Numbered from the stretch's first letter, positions 11,482-23,431 are shown. The stretch: 64,000 nucleotides of DNA from Saccharina japonica (GCA_008828725.1 MEHQ01003590.1:62001-126000), one strand, 5' to 3'. Translations and numbers: made by a program. The notes: generated from the sequence alone by a model not told the origin.

Positions 11482-11638
11482 TTATCATACCTGGAGGGCG
11501 AGGGGTCGATTCGTGGCGCATACAGCACGTCACGTCTGTAGACACCACGTGGACGGCGGTTGCGGCAGAACCTACTACTACTCTAGCACCGGTCGCGAGT
11601 ACCATCTTCTCTACCACGGCTTCTCCGAACCTCCGGCA

Positions 11639-11911
11639 TGTGGCGTCTGGGGATCTTCTTCTGGCACATCCACGGGTTTAGTACTGATACGTAGGAATGC
11701 ATGTTATTGCGTGAACCGCAACATGTAACCGCTATGGGAACATCGCCGACTACGATGCATAATAATGACTTCTCTGCTTCTCTCTTTGTTATTGATCTGG
11801 GTCCATCCACCGAGCTGGGTGTTACAGCGATGCTGGCCCCGGGCTCCTGCTGAGTACAGGAGTGTGGGTGTGGAGGTGTGAGTGACTTGTTTTCCCCGCG
11901 AGTACACCATA
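11639..11911 (+). repeat. 5' LTR
   Basis: Starts TGTGGCGTCTGGGG and ends GAGTACACCATA; the canonical TG start is present. It is about 95 percent similar to the 3' LTR by eye, so the insertion is not brand new. Confidence 0.85.
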
Positions 11912-12108
11912 ATACGATTGTATTTCAGAAGGTCCGTGAGGAGTAGCGAAATTTGGTAACACGAGAGAAAACAAATGTAAAAAAATAACGCAATTTGGAC
12001 AAGAGTTGTCCGTCTGCTGGAGAGCAGGAGACCGGAGGAGAGGAGAGAACTGGACACGAGCACGGATCGTCTTCAGCCAGTTAGCTCTGAGGCATCAGAA
12101 GAGTGAGC

Positions 12109-14118
12109 ATGGTGGTCTGGATACAGCAGTCCTGCAGCTGCACCTGGAGATATTGTTTTGGCGAGGAAAATGCCGCGGAATAGCCGACAGATAATCTCGC
12201 CGCATTCTTGAGGCATTATGCGACGACAGCCGGAATACCCACAGGATGGGCGGAGCTCATCCACGCCCTGCGCGGTATCATGCCGCAGCCCATCGCTCCA
12301 CACTTGACAGCGTCCACGCCAGCAGCTTGCGGTGAATTCATCCGCCAGTGGGGTGAGTACACGCAGCATGGTACAGCGGTAGACGGGGCTGTATCAATAC
12401 GAAATGGTATGGCAGAGAATACTCTCGCCACCGTCTGCTATCTTGGTGACTTCCCCACTCAACGTGTTCCGGCTATAAGTGATGCCGACCTGTTGGAGTG
12501 CTTACGCTCTGTGGTTCGGCCTTGCAGCAGTATCAGCGAAGTGGCCATACATAGTCGCCTGCAGGTAGCAGCCGCCGGCGTTCCACCCCCCATCAACGCG
12601 AATGATGTGCACCGCCATTCAGTAGCCACGTGGGAAGCTCTTCGCAACGCAGTTACCGAAGCCAACTGCTGGTCGTTATTTACAGATACAGGGACCATGC
12701 ATGGAGCATAGATATCGGCCTCTGGCAAGTCGTTCAGCAAGGTATTCGTTGAAGCCCTCCGGCCGCATCCATTTCGACAAAGCGTCCGCGACGAACTGAA
12801 AATGAACGACACACCAATGGAAAACCCGGAGCGCTTTTGTCGTCGTGTCATACACCTAGTAGCCCAATGGCCTGGAATCTATCACGTGGTCGACGCTGCG
12901 GTGGCGGATAGTTATCGATATGGTCACGGTGCAAGAGGTCGTGTCACTGAGGATCGTGGCGGTGAGATCATGAGCCAGTATTATCAAAGTGGTCGAGGGC
13001 ATTCGGCAAGCTCTGAGCGTTGGGAGACAGCGAACAGCTATAACGGTGCGATAAGTGACCTGCCGGCGTACGGCCGAAGAGAGGAGCGTGTTGAACGAGT
13101 GCAACCCCCTAATTTCGAGTACGGTGGGTACGATGGATGTGTAAGACGCAAACCAGACCGCGATAATTCGCTTGGTACTAAGGCGTACAAGCCTGAGAAA
13201 CGTGCTGACTATGTTCCTGCGGTCGGTTTTCGTGCATTGCGTGATGTATCCAGCCGACGTGCAGTATCTGCTGTGACGCGCGTTCGCGCCCGATCTATGG
13301 ATACCCGTGTTTCACGGATGAATTTTGTCGCTCCGAAAAAGGCATCATCGGAAGTCGCCGCCACTGTGTCGATGGGATCACCTGCGGAACACGTCGTTAC
13401 TACAGCCGTTTCTGTACCAACTTTGGTCGAGAGAGGGCCGGCAGAGGAAATAAATGAGAGTGCACACTGTTCAAAAGCGGATGGTGATTTCGCCACATCA
13501 TCGGATATGGTGGTCGAAGGAAAGCTCAATGAAGGCAAAGAAGCTGCGCCTACCTGCTGCTGTACAGTCGATGAATGTGAACACATCGAGCTTGTCGTGG
13601 CAGAAGAGGTAGTTGATGAACGCGGTAAGAGCATCAGCACCATACTGGAGGTGGAGAACACTTCTCAAGGGCGATGATTGGTTTTGGGGTTGTTATTCCC
13701 GTGGGTTCTGGCTGCTGCTGTATGTCTACTGGTCGGTACTACTGTGCTGCCAAAATCAAACCGGAGCGCGGCGGCTTTGAATTTCCGTCAGCTTGATGAG
13801 GATATACCAAGAACGAAGTTCACGTTGGCTCTTTCAAATTCGAAGATACGTGGGCTACAAGAATACGTGCATATTGCTGCCGGGGGCGATGAAAGGCAGT
13901 ACAAGGTTACTGCTATTGGGGCTGGTGATTGGGCGATCTTCAGCATCAGGGCTGCGGAACAAATAACGAAAGCTATAGAGATGTACTGGAAGGCAGTAAT
14001 TGCGTTGGGGGCGCGTTTATGGGATATAGTTAGGGCATGGGATGTCGTTGGGGCAGGCATGGGAGCGTGGACTGCTTCAGCTCAAGGATGTCAACTGCCA
14101 GTGACGGGTATTGGGTAA
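12109..14118 (+). pseudogene. Gag-like polyprotein with C-terminal hydrophobic region, three in-frame stops
   Basis: One frame runs from ATG 12109 to TAA 14116-14118 and is broken only by TAG 12181, TAG 12709 and TGA 13675. The middle part holds RPHPFRQSVRDELK and ENPERFCRRVIHLVAQWP, which look like a capsid-type helical region, followed by an R, S and Y-rich segment (YYQSGRGHSASS) and an acidic tail. No CCHC knuckle is visible. After the TGA the frame continues with a strongly hydrophobic stretch (LLFPWVLAAAVCLLVG) and about 120 more residues including GDWAIFSIRAAEQITKAIEM. The tail may be a membrane-anchoring domain. The assignment to Gag rests on position between LTRs more than on motifs. 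Confidence 0.62.
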
Positions 14119-14741
14119 GCTGGATAGACTAAAGGGAACCGATGGTCCCGAACTTACTGGATCGTTGCCAACACATCACTGCTGCTGTAAAACAACAAAC
14201 CTGTTTCTTTAATTAGTATTTATGTGCTGAAATCATGCGTGTTCAGTATCGATTTTTCTTTGGTGCTGGTCTATGTACCCTGCCAAACAACTGCTTTCAG
14301 GTTGCATTCATCTGTGGTATTATTGTTTCCTCCATATTTTGCTTCGTTTTGGTGATTTTAATGCCCTGGTTATTTTAATAACTGGGAAGCGCACACCGAA
14401 ACAATGCTAATATTAGTATCTTCTTCATGATGTACACGAATATACTCAGATATCTTGCCGATGTACACTGCTTGCTTTTGTCTTAAGTTTTAATCTGGAC
14501 GCTGTGTCTGTTTTGGTTAGGTGGACGCATTATGTGTTGTGGTGGGGGTAATACATCAATGGCGAGATTTCATGAGCGAGTGGTTTTTGCTGCATGCTTT
14601 TCAGGACTTTTTGTGGTTCGTTTGGGTGAATATTTGAGGACTTCTGGTGTTTTTGCCGTGGATATTTCGTCTGTCCCTTCCTTTTGATTTATCAAGTTGC
14701 CCCAAGTCCTTTCAGGCCTGTGGGTTACTTTGGGGGGGTGC
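14119..14741. other. Non-coding 3' part of the LTR element
   Basis: No coding region was recognised between the gag-like frame and the 3' LTR. The last bases before the LTR are T- and G-rich and contain a GGGGGGG run, a possible polypurine tract for plus-strand priming. Confidence 0.6.
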
Positions 14742-15012
14742 TGTGGCGTCTGGGGGTCTTCCTCTGGCACATCCATGGGTTTAGTACTGATACGTAGGCA
14801 TGCATGTTCTTGCGTGAACCGCAATATGTAATCGCTATGGGAACATCGCCGACTACGATGCATAATAATGACTTCTCTGCTTCTCTCTTTGTTATTGATC
14901 GGTCCATCCACCGAGCTGGGTGTTAAAGCGATGCTGGCCCCGGGCTCCTGCTGAGTACAGGAGTGTGGGTGTGGAGGTGTGAGTGACTTGCTTTCACCGC
15001 GAGTACACCATA
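14742..15012 (+). repeat. 3' LTR
   Basis: Direct repeat of 11639-11911 with a short indel (GATCTGGGTCC against GATCGGTCC) and scattered substitutions. Confidence 0.85.
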
Positions 15013-15700
15013 GGCAGGTGCTGTTGGCCGGTCCACAGTTCTCGGTGAGACGAGTCGGGATACATGTCACAAAGCAGAGAAGGTATACGTACTGTAGGAC
15101 TAAAATCGGGCCGTGTACATATCACACGAGTACGCATATCAGGAATTAAAAAAAAAACAATCTACCGGGCACGTACGTATGTATGGTATACCTGGTACGA
15201 GTACCTGGTACTCGTATGATACCAGGCATCCATTTTTGAATGCCGACATGCTGGACACAATTCGGGTGTGTGACGTTGTGGGTGTGGTTCAAATGCGAAG
15301 TATGTACTCGTAGGCTTGTATCATACGTATATATGTACGATTTACACAAGGCACAAGTACCTGGTACACGTACGAGTACGTACAGCCGCACACGAGATTT
15401 CGCGACAAAGGAGCAATTCGTAGGACATGCCAGGCAGGTTGAGATTTTACACCAGCAGTGTGAACGGGTACAGTCGGGTGTCACACGTCGCACACTGAAC
15501 GTTTAGCGTATATGTACGTAGACCGCACCTTTTCTCAAGCAAGCCCGGACCAGCTTGCCTATAATTTGTTGTTTACGCACAATATCACAGTAGTCGTGCC
15601 CGACACCCAAGAACGATCGTACTGTCGGCCACATCGCGAGTACGAGGGCCAGATACTCCACTTCTGCTAGAATAGTTAGGTGCACTATTTATTAGGACTG
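15013..15700 (+). other. YR element 5' non-coding region, TAC-rich
   Basis: Sequence after the LTR insertion. It contains repeated TACCTGGTAC/GTACGAGTACC-type short palindromes. No gene seen. Confidence 0.5.
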
Positions 15701-17115
15701 GTCTGAACAGAGGGCCAGATGCCCAACTCCATTGGGAATCGGTTAGGGCCGAAAGTGTCTGCCGAAGACGAATTTGACGTCAGCATGATACCGACCTCAC
15801 GGGAGGCTCATCCAGTTACAGGTAGGTGCAAATTCGACAGGGCCGGACATCCCTTAAGTATTCACATGCATGCACCGCAGAAGACTTTTCAGATTCAGAC
15901 CCAGACCCAGAATCAGATCCCACCTCGCGCACGAGTACGCGGGGCAGATACCACTTCCGCGATAGACTCCAGTATACGATAAGCAGATTCAACTGAACAG
16001 AGGGGCAGACCCCCCACTGTATTGATAAGTGGTCCTAGCCAGAGCGATGGGGCCGTTACAGGTTCAGTAGAGCTGCCCCCCCCCTCCAGTACATGCACTG
16101 CAGAAGGCTCGTCCAGATTCAGCCACAGAAAAACAAGTATACACCTCATCTGCACATGAGTACGTGGGCCAGTTACCCCACACCCGGATCGGTTTCGCCG
16201 GCCCTGTTCCGCGGTGAGTGTCCCTATGTCACAGGCGTCTAAGCAGATTAACATCAGGCAGATCCGTGCGTACTCGTCACAAGAACACGACCAACCACGT
16301 TTGCACCACAGACACCTCTCACCAGACATCGCCAAAGGCACGTTCGTACGAACCGCCGTCACATACGCGCGGGGGTAGTTACCCTGCCCGTTTCGTATTC
16401 TTCCCTGCCTGTACTCCGAAGTATATACTTTTATCTTTCTTTGTTTTACTCATTCACTCATTGGTCTCATTTTGTTTTAGCTTAGGGGGGCAGTTGCCCT
16501 ACCTGCGTACACGCACGCGTTCGTACACGATAAAAGGGGCGTTGCGTTTGAACAGCGAGCCGGTTCCCCCACTTCACGGGCAGTCGGTCAGTGCCGAGAG
16601 TTGTTGCCGAAGGTTCATTCGTTTTCCGGAGGCAAGGAGTGAACAGAGGGCCAGTTACCCCACTTCAGATTGGAGAGAAGGTTCACCGCCTTGCCGCTGT
16701 TTTGAGTTAGTGGACCAGGTACCCCCTCCCGCTGGTGCCGTCAGTACCGGCCAAGCAGGAGGCTCACTCAGTTTCCGATGCAGTTTCAGTGGAGCCGGTC
16801 CATCCTTTCAGTACACGCAGCGATGAAAGGGGCGTAAGTTTGAACAGCGGGCCGGTTCTCCCACTTCATAGGCAGTCGGTCAGTGCCGAGAGTTTTTGCC
16901 GCAGGTTCATTCGTTTTCCGGAGGCGAGGGGTGAACAGAGGGCCAGTTACCCCACTTCCGATTGGAGAGAAGGTTCACCGCCTTGCCGCTGTTTGAGTTA
17001 GTGGGCCAGTTACCCCCTGCCGCTGGTGCCGTCAGTACCGGCCAAGCAGGAGGCTCACTCAGTTTCCGATGCAGTTTCAGTGGAGCCGGTCCACCCTTTC
17101 AGTACACGCAGCGCA
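15701..17115 (+). repeat. Degenerate repeat field with two 292-bp tandem units
   Basis: A motif close to GGGCCAGTTACCCC recurs about ten times (for example near 15712, 16003, 16165, 16487, 16558, 16645, 16710, 16850, 16938 and 17001). Two well-conserved tandem units lie at 16533-16824 and 16825-17115; both carry GAACAGCG-GCCGGTTC, GGCAGTCGGTCAGTGCCGAG and TTCATTCGTTTTCCGGAGGC. It sits upstream of the RT region of the YR element, so it may be its leader or a decayed repetitive gag region. No protein family was recognised. Confidence 0.8.
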
Positions 17116-17507
17116 GCAAGCCCATTTAGAATCAGTCAGTCACAGAACTAGACCTCACTCTGCACGCGCGCGAACAAGAGCCAGAATCAGCGGGGCCGGG
17201 CACCCCTCCCGGGTACCAAGGGACGTTAGGTAGCCGTAGACTCACTTGTCAGAACCACATCAGATTCCACAACCCCTCGATAAAACACCGGGGATTTATA
17301 ACTCCAAAAGTACGCGCTTGATCACACACACTCTGCAGGACCGAGTTGGGGGCCTGCGGAACAGGGCCAGCCGGAACCACGCTGGCCAAGAGTAGGCCAG
17401 TACACGTTCGTCCCGGTCGATTCGCGGACGGGTAGCGGGTCAGCACGCTCGCGGCTTCCTGATGGAGACTCGATCAGTCGGTCACGGGCCGAACCCCTGG
17501 TAAACGA

Positions 17508-18232
17508 GTGGCACGCAGAAACAAAAAAAAACTCGATACGGTTGACCTGGACGCCCGAGATCGACAATCAGTACTATACCAGTTAGCAGACATTTGCACC
17601 ACCCTGACGAAACAGTACCGCGGCGTCGTAGGCGACGTAGCCAGATCCCTGAGAGGGTCTTTGGTAGCCCCCCCAATAGACGCAACAAACATACGACGAT
17701 ATTTCGGCGACCTCAAAGGCGTCGGGGCCATTAACGACTTGATCACGATAGTCACGAGGGGGGTGCCGGTGAAGGTAGCCCCCGCCAGAGCCGGTTTGGA
17801 ACGTGCACTGAGGTACGGCAATCACCGAAGCGCCGCCGAGAATTTACCAGCAATCTGGGAATAATCAGTGAAGATTTACGGCGTCAGAAATGCATAGTGA
17901 TAAGGAAGGAAGCCGCGCAAGAAATGCCGCGCAAGAAATCCCGCGGCTGCGGGTGTCGCCTCTGGGGGCGGTCGTCACGGTTTGGATCAATAACGGTTTT
18001 TCGTTCGAGGCGCAGAGCAAAGGAACAAAAGGAGGACTCAATGCAGACACAGACCCAGACGCCGTACCTCGATGCCTATGCGCCGAAGCCCTCCCGAAAT
18101 TTCTCACCGAGCTAGTCAGTCTGAGAAACAAAAATGCCGAAAATAGCGTTCTGATGAGCAAGGTCGACGTCTAAGACGCTTTCTGAAACGTTAGAGTAGA
18201 CCCAGATAAAGCCCACAACTTCTGTCACACAG
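17508..18232 (+). pseudogene. YR-element RT polyprotein, N-terminal part
   Basis: The first frame (17508-17864) starts MARRNKKKLDTVDLDARD and includes a conserved-looking pre-RT segment ending NLPAIWE. The frame then shifts to SEDLRRQKCIVIRKEAAQE and, after a 14-bp tandem duplication at 17912-17939, shifts again to IPRLRVSPLGAVVT and GLNADTDPDAVPRCLCAEAL. It reaches the RT motif around LMSKVDV-DAF-NVRVDPDKAHNF, where TAA and TGA replace two codons (18172-18187). The coding sequence then breaks at the second LINE and continues at 20803. DIRS-order RTs carry this kind of segment ahead of the catalytic box. Confidence 0.8.
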
Positions 18233-20802
18233 TTGTAGTTGTTGTTGTCTTCACATTAAACCCGTTCTGTCTACTCAACCACATCAGTACACCCAGTGGC
18301 TGTCCTGATTCCCAGTCCTAGAGAGATACAAATTATGTGGTCACAGACTGTGAAACAGAGAAAAACCAAATCTAAATAAACGCAAATTAATGGGTAGAGC
18401 AAGTGAGATGTGTAACGTACCGGGTACGAGAACACAGCGACACGAGCCGAACCAAAAAATAAGAACAAAAAGACAAATATAAAACAAATTCTGAAATGAA
18501 ACAGAATACAAATGACGCAGGGAGACAGAAGCGCCCCTAGAAGAAAAGCACACGTGCCCAAGAGGAACAGATAACTGCTGCACGGGCGAGGCAACACGAA
18601 AAAGAGGGAGACACCGGCACAGGGTGGAAACAAAGGGAGAAACAAGGCAAAAAAACATGAAAGAAGACACGAGAAAGGAAAAGAGAAAAACTGTTCTCAA
18701 GGCAAGCTCAAGGCGATGGTAACAACAAGTTCCCGTCCCTGCTATAAAAACTGATATGGGGACCATGTCACACCTTCTGCCATATCATTCCCACTCTAAA
18801 AACAAAAACGGTGTCAAGAGCTGGTACTGCCTCTGTCGCGCCCCCCCCAGTGAACACATCAACAGGAAACAAATAATAGAAGTCAAGGACTAGTCGAGCC
18901 GATATCTTGCCACACGATCTACCATTTCGTTTCTGCATTCGTCGACAGCTGTATCAGTACGGCCGCCCCTGCCCCCCCCCCCCGCTCCTGGTCGCCTCTT
19001 TTGGCGTCCTCAGCTGCATGCCGTAGCCAGCTCCTCTCCGCTTCGGCCCTGTGCCACCTCGCCATGAAATGGTCCGCCGCCTCGCCAACCCCCCGATACC
19101 ACACCCCCCTCTTTTTAGCCGCCCTCGGCCATAGTACCGTCTCTGCTCCGAACAGTAAAGGGGAGCTTTCTATGGAGCCCTCTGTCGCTCGAAAAACCCT
19201 GAGGTCATCTGCTAGACATTGTGCCCAGTTCTTTTCTGGTCGGCCAGGCCCCGAGTTCGTCCCACCGGCGACCGTCCCGAACATCACCCGCCTGGTCAGC
19301 CGCTCATTGGTCGTGCGCTGTACGCCCCCCGCAAAGAGGAGGCGTCGTTTGCGGATGGTCGTCTCAACGCTCTCGCATTCTGCCTTAATGAGAGCTTTGA
19401 CGTACGACATGAGATGGTCGGTGCGTTGTCGGCGCTGGAAACCAATGAGCCGTAGGAGGAATTTGTGGTGTGCCGTTCGGAGCTCAGCGAAGTGCTCCTG
19501 ACCAAGGGTCCACGTCACCCACCCGTACAGCAGTGTCTCCATCACCTCGGCCTTTAGCATGCGCACGTTTAGAGTGAACGGGGTATCCTCCATATCGTAC
19601 AGCTCCCGCTTGAACCGATTGTAGCATGCCCATGCGAGTCGGATGCGTCGTTTGTTCTCTGGCATAATGTCCGCGCTTGCGACGATAACACCACCAAGGT
19701 ACAAAAACTGCATTGTCTGTTTATACCTCTGGCCCGCTGCTTCGATGACGAGCGGTGAGGTCCGGAGTGCTTGGTTTGGTGTCCGCAGTAGCATAGTCTT
19801 CGTTTTCGTTTCGGATACGGTGAGACCAGGTGCTTCGAAAACGGTCACAATAACGGTCATCATCTTCGCAAGCCCTTCCGGCGATTTAGACACAACGCCT
19901 GCATCGTCGGCGTACAGCATACCCCATATTGCTCTTCGTGCACGTGCTAGTGGGTCGTCCCCCACTCCGTCCCCCCCGAGGTCCTCCTCGAGGTGAACCA
20001 GGTCCCTCAAGATGTCTGGTTCCTCACTGAAGCTTATCAGTACGGCGTGTATCACAGCAGCGAAGAAGACATTGAACAGAAGCGGCGACAGCACACATCC
20101 TTGCCGCAGTCCCTGAGTGACATCGAACCATTCAGAGTGTTCACCGTCATCCGTACGCACGCGAGCTCGCATGCCTTCGTGGAATTGGCGGATAACGGTC
20201 AACATCTACTCTGGTATGCCGAAGAGTGCGAGTACCACCCACAACAACTCTCGGTCGACGGAGTCATAAGCCTTCTGCAGGTCAATGAAGCACATATACA
20301 GCGGGATTTGTTTGGCTCGTCCGAGTTCTTGCAGTCGACGCACGACGAATAGCATGTCGACTGTTGATCGTGCTGGGCGAAAGCCGCACTGTTCCTCGGG
20401 GAGTATCCCTTCGGCCTCGCAGTACCTGCTGAGATGTGACGCGACCATTTTCAGTAATACTTTGCCTGAATGGGCAACAAGCGAAATCTCTCGGTAGTTA
20501 ATGCAATCGGATCGATCCTTCTTTTTATGAAGGACCTTAATGGTCGCATCTTTCCATTGCTGGGGGACGTCACCCGTTCTCCACACATTGACAAGCAAGT
20601 TGTGTAGGTACCGGATTAATTCGTGGTGGTCCAGTTTCAGCAACCCGGCCGGAAGGGAATCTGGTCCGACCGCTTTCCAGCTTGGCATACCCTAGATTAC
20701 CGCGGCCATGCCATCCATGGTCGGTTCATCTCCAAGCGATGGTGCCAACGGTCGCTGTGGAAAGAGGGCGCTGTTGGTTGGGTCAAGATGAGGCGATTCA
20801 GT
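18233..20802 (-). mobile_element. Second LINE copy, inserted in the YR element's RT
   Basis: The minus strand carries an RT frame (18919-20800), a 3' UTR of about 0.68 kb and a terminal GAAGACAACAACAAC at about 18234-18252, which matches the CAA end of the LINE at 5975-9723. The 5' end is truncated within the region before the RT, with no endonuclease. The flanks join into the YR-element RT frame: HNFCHTV on the left and VGELIVIDFRLTFGWSGSPG on the right. Confidence 0.85.
18919..20800 (-). pseudogene. LINE reverse transcriptase, 5'-truncated, two in-frame stops
   Basis: One frame on the minus strand is broken by a stop before [14 protein letters not shown] (20692-20694) and by TAG at 20206-20208 between LFGIPE and [12 protein letters not shown]. 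Motifs in order: [80 protein letters not shown], then the C-terminal [13 protein letters not shown] and [15 protein letters not shown] region. The last 428 codons are open, so this copy is better preserved than the first LINE. Without the endonuclease half it cannot be autonomous. Confidence 0.9.
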
Positions 20803-22062
20803 AGGGGAGCTGATTGTAATTGATTTTCGCCTCACGTTCGGGTGGTCTGGGTCTCCGGGGGTCTGGGGCGTGATGTCGGCGGCGGCCAAGCACGCCCACT
20901 GTAACACCCCGATCTAGACGGCTCAGTTACTGAACGAAGGAGTAGACATGATGGCACACGTTAAGAATGTGGACCACTGGGAGGAGGGAAAACCCACGTC
21001 CGTCCCGGACGACTCAAGCGTCACAGCGTACCGGGAGGGGGGGGTGCTTGATCCCTTCTTCGCCACGGTGTACGTGAATGACTATCTATTGATGAGGGTT
21101 CAACGTTCAGATCACGACACGACTGCGTTAATCGCGTCGGCCTCGCTAGCCTCGGACCACGGACGATTATTCGGGCTGGGCGAAACCGGTGTCTCGCCCA
21201 TCTTTGCGCCGAAAAAGAGCACTAATTGGGATACCACAACCCACGCCCTAGGTTTCACCATCAATTCGCACACTATAAGAATGTCGCTGACACGCGAAAA
21301 TATCGAAGCCATCGATAACATCCTCAACGACCAAGTGGCCCTCGAGAAGGCGTAGCGCCAGAGCAAGGGAGGTTCTAAGCATGGCAGGGAAGCTGTGGAT
21401 CTCACATGCGTAGTGCGTGCCGGCAAGTATTTCGTGTGGAGGCTGTTGAGACTCACAGGCCTTCACGACGAGCGGCACCCCAGAAACCAGAACGTAGTGC
21501 CCCTCGAAAATGAGTTTCACGCCGACCTCAGTTTCTGGAAGTGGGCTATAAGCCAGAAACGTCCGCAATCAGGACAAGCAGTTTGCGCCCCCTGTTATAC
21601 ATCACTAAGACGCCCGGCCAAACGACGCTATCTATCTGACGCCAGTTTCGAAGCGGTGGGCGAGTTCTGTCTGGAACACCGGATGTACTGGAGATACGAC
21701 CTACCGTCTGAGCTGACGAGGAACTAAAACAGAAGGCCGAGCGACGCGAAACATGCACCATCACAATCAATCTGCTAGAGCTGTTAGGGATGGTAGTGAC
21801 CGCCTGGGTAATGCTGAAATCGATAGGTGACACCCCAGAGGTGGTAGGAAATCCCATCGGAATGCGGGGCGATAACGTGGCTGCCGTCACGTGGGTCAAT
21901 CGTTGCGGCGGGGCTAGGGACAAGCGAGCGTGCCTACTCATGGGAATGCTCGGTCGTCTTGATATAAATGTGGATTGGAGCCACGACGCTAAGCACATAC
22001 CGGGGGTCCAAAACACCCTGGCGGACGGCATATCGCGCTGGCCCCGCACCGAGATAGCATAA
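20803..22062 (+). pseudogene. YR-element RT (catalytic part) and RNase H
   Basis: The RT resumes with VGELIVIDFRLTFGWSGSPG and QLLNEGVDMMAHV. The catalytic box reads VYVNDYLL where YVDD is normal, so one catalytic aspartate is replaced by asparagine. A stop at 21353-21355 and a frameshift near 21717 follow. The RNase H-like part includes GMRGDNVAAVTWVNRCGG, LGRLDINVDWSHDAKHIPG and VQNTLADGISRWPR, typical of the DIRS-order RNase H. The gene is non-functional as read. In the family this polyprotein makes the cDNA that the recombinase later inserts. Confidence 0.85.
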
Positions 22063-22382
22063 ACGATTCGCAACCTGACTAACAGCGATGCCTGGGTGGA
22101 ACAGCCTTATCGGTCGCTGGGGGGATAATATAGTTGACATCGTCCTCCAAACCAAGAACCTGTAGACCCGACATGACGACAGCTTGTGTCGTATCATGGC
22201 CAATGATGGAGACCATGCTTGACTAGCTCGCTTGGGCTTTACCCAGTACACACTGCCCCCCCACCGCGTTATTCACTTTCCATCCCACTCGCGCGGTACC
22301 GGCCCATGTAGAAACAGGGTCGAACGCGCCGCGCGACACGGGCGCGGCGGCGCGTCTGGTGGAGACGCCCGCGCTCGCCTCG

Positions 22383-23366
22383 ATGGGGAAGAGTACCTAG
22401 AAGCTCTATTTGGCGAAGTGGAACACGTGGGTGGCAGAGAGGACAGCGAAGGGAAAGGAGGCGTGGTTGCAGCACATCCCCGTCAATCCAAACCTTACGG
22501 GTCGCTGTTACGTACACAACAATCAGTAGTCGACCGTAAGGGGGTACCTTGCCGCAATCAACGTTTCCCTCAAGTTGTACGCAGGCTAGGAGTTTCCGAC
22601 CTCACATTGCATGATCGCCGCCGTGGGAAAGGGGATCGATCGAGCTCACGGAAAGTCACAGAAGAAATCGCAAGTCAGGCTGCCGTCGACTTGGGCCCTT
22701 TTATTGCAAGGAAGCGTGTAGTTTCCAGTATGGTACACAGGGGATACGTCACGTGGTGGGGGCTGGCGGCGTCGTAGTTTCGGTTGTGCCGTGCATCCGA
22801 TTTACGGGCGTACGCGGACGTCAACGCCCACCCCGAAATCTGCTTGACACGCAGCTGCCTTACGTTCTTTCGAGGGGAGCTCCGGGTTGCCATCGGGAAA
22901 AGAGCATCCGCGGACGCGGTACATGTTCGGTTCGTGGCGTTGAAGATGGACCAAAAAGAGGGCGGGGTGCAGGATCGCGCGGACACGCCTAGCGAGCGCC
23001 GGGAAGGCGGGGGCAGGTGCGATGGGCGCTGTCGAATTTTTGCGGGAGCTCCTCGTTGTGCACCCCTCGCTCCCGGGGGGATCACCCCTAACAGTCAGGT
23101 TGTCCCCCCTCGGCTGGAGAACGTTCGCCCGGACGGAAGTGGTAGCAGCGTTGCAACTCATGATCGGGAGCAGCGGTCGAGACCCGGCGCAGTACGCATT
23201 GCTCTCGGAGAGAATGGGAGGGGCGAAGCAGCTGGCTGCGCAAGGCGTGCCAGAGCTCCAAATCCAACGGGCGGGCAGGTGGAAATCACGCGCGTGCATG
23301 ACGTACGTGCGGAAGGCTGGAGAAGGAGCAGGCTCGGTCTCTGCCACGCTAGCGAAAACGGGGTAG
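22383..23366 (+). pseudogene. YR-element tyrosine recombinase, frameshifted
   Basis: The N-terminal core-binding part is read in one frame from about 22383 (KGKEAWLQHIPVNPNLTG, RGYLAAINVSLKLY, GKGIDRAHGKSQKK) with several stops. The frame changes near 22720, passes a TAG at 22775, and gives LCRASDLRAYADVN and CLTFFRGELRVAI. The C-terminal part from 23022 holds SSGRDPAQYALLSERMGG, QIQRAGRWKSRACMTYVRKA and the end ATLAKTG. The final box fits HxxR ... W ... Y of tyrosine recombinases, with MTYV carrying the likely nucleophile. The expected His is Leu here (LLSER). The enzyme would join circular cDNA to the genome; this copy is dead. Confidence 0.82.
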
Positions 23367-23431
23367 ACGCGATTCCGGGGTTTCGTGTTTAGAGGGGACC
23401 GGAGATGTGTACGGAAAGGCTGGCCTTATGG

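Larger units (their letters stand above)
11639..15012 (+). mobile_element. Gag-only LTR retrotransposon, non-autonomous
   Basis: Two direct repeats of about 272 bp (11639-11911 and 14742-15012) bound an interior with one long broken reading frame and no protease, RT, RNase H or integrase. GGCA lies just left of the 5' LTR (11635-11638) and just right of the 3' LTR (15013-15016), a 4-bp target duplication. A G-rich purine tract with GGGGGGG precedes the 3' LTR. It is inserted in the 5' non-coding part of the YR element. Its gag-only interior fits TR-GAG or LARD-type elements that rely on a partner for RT. Confidence 0.82.
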
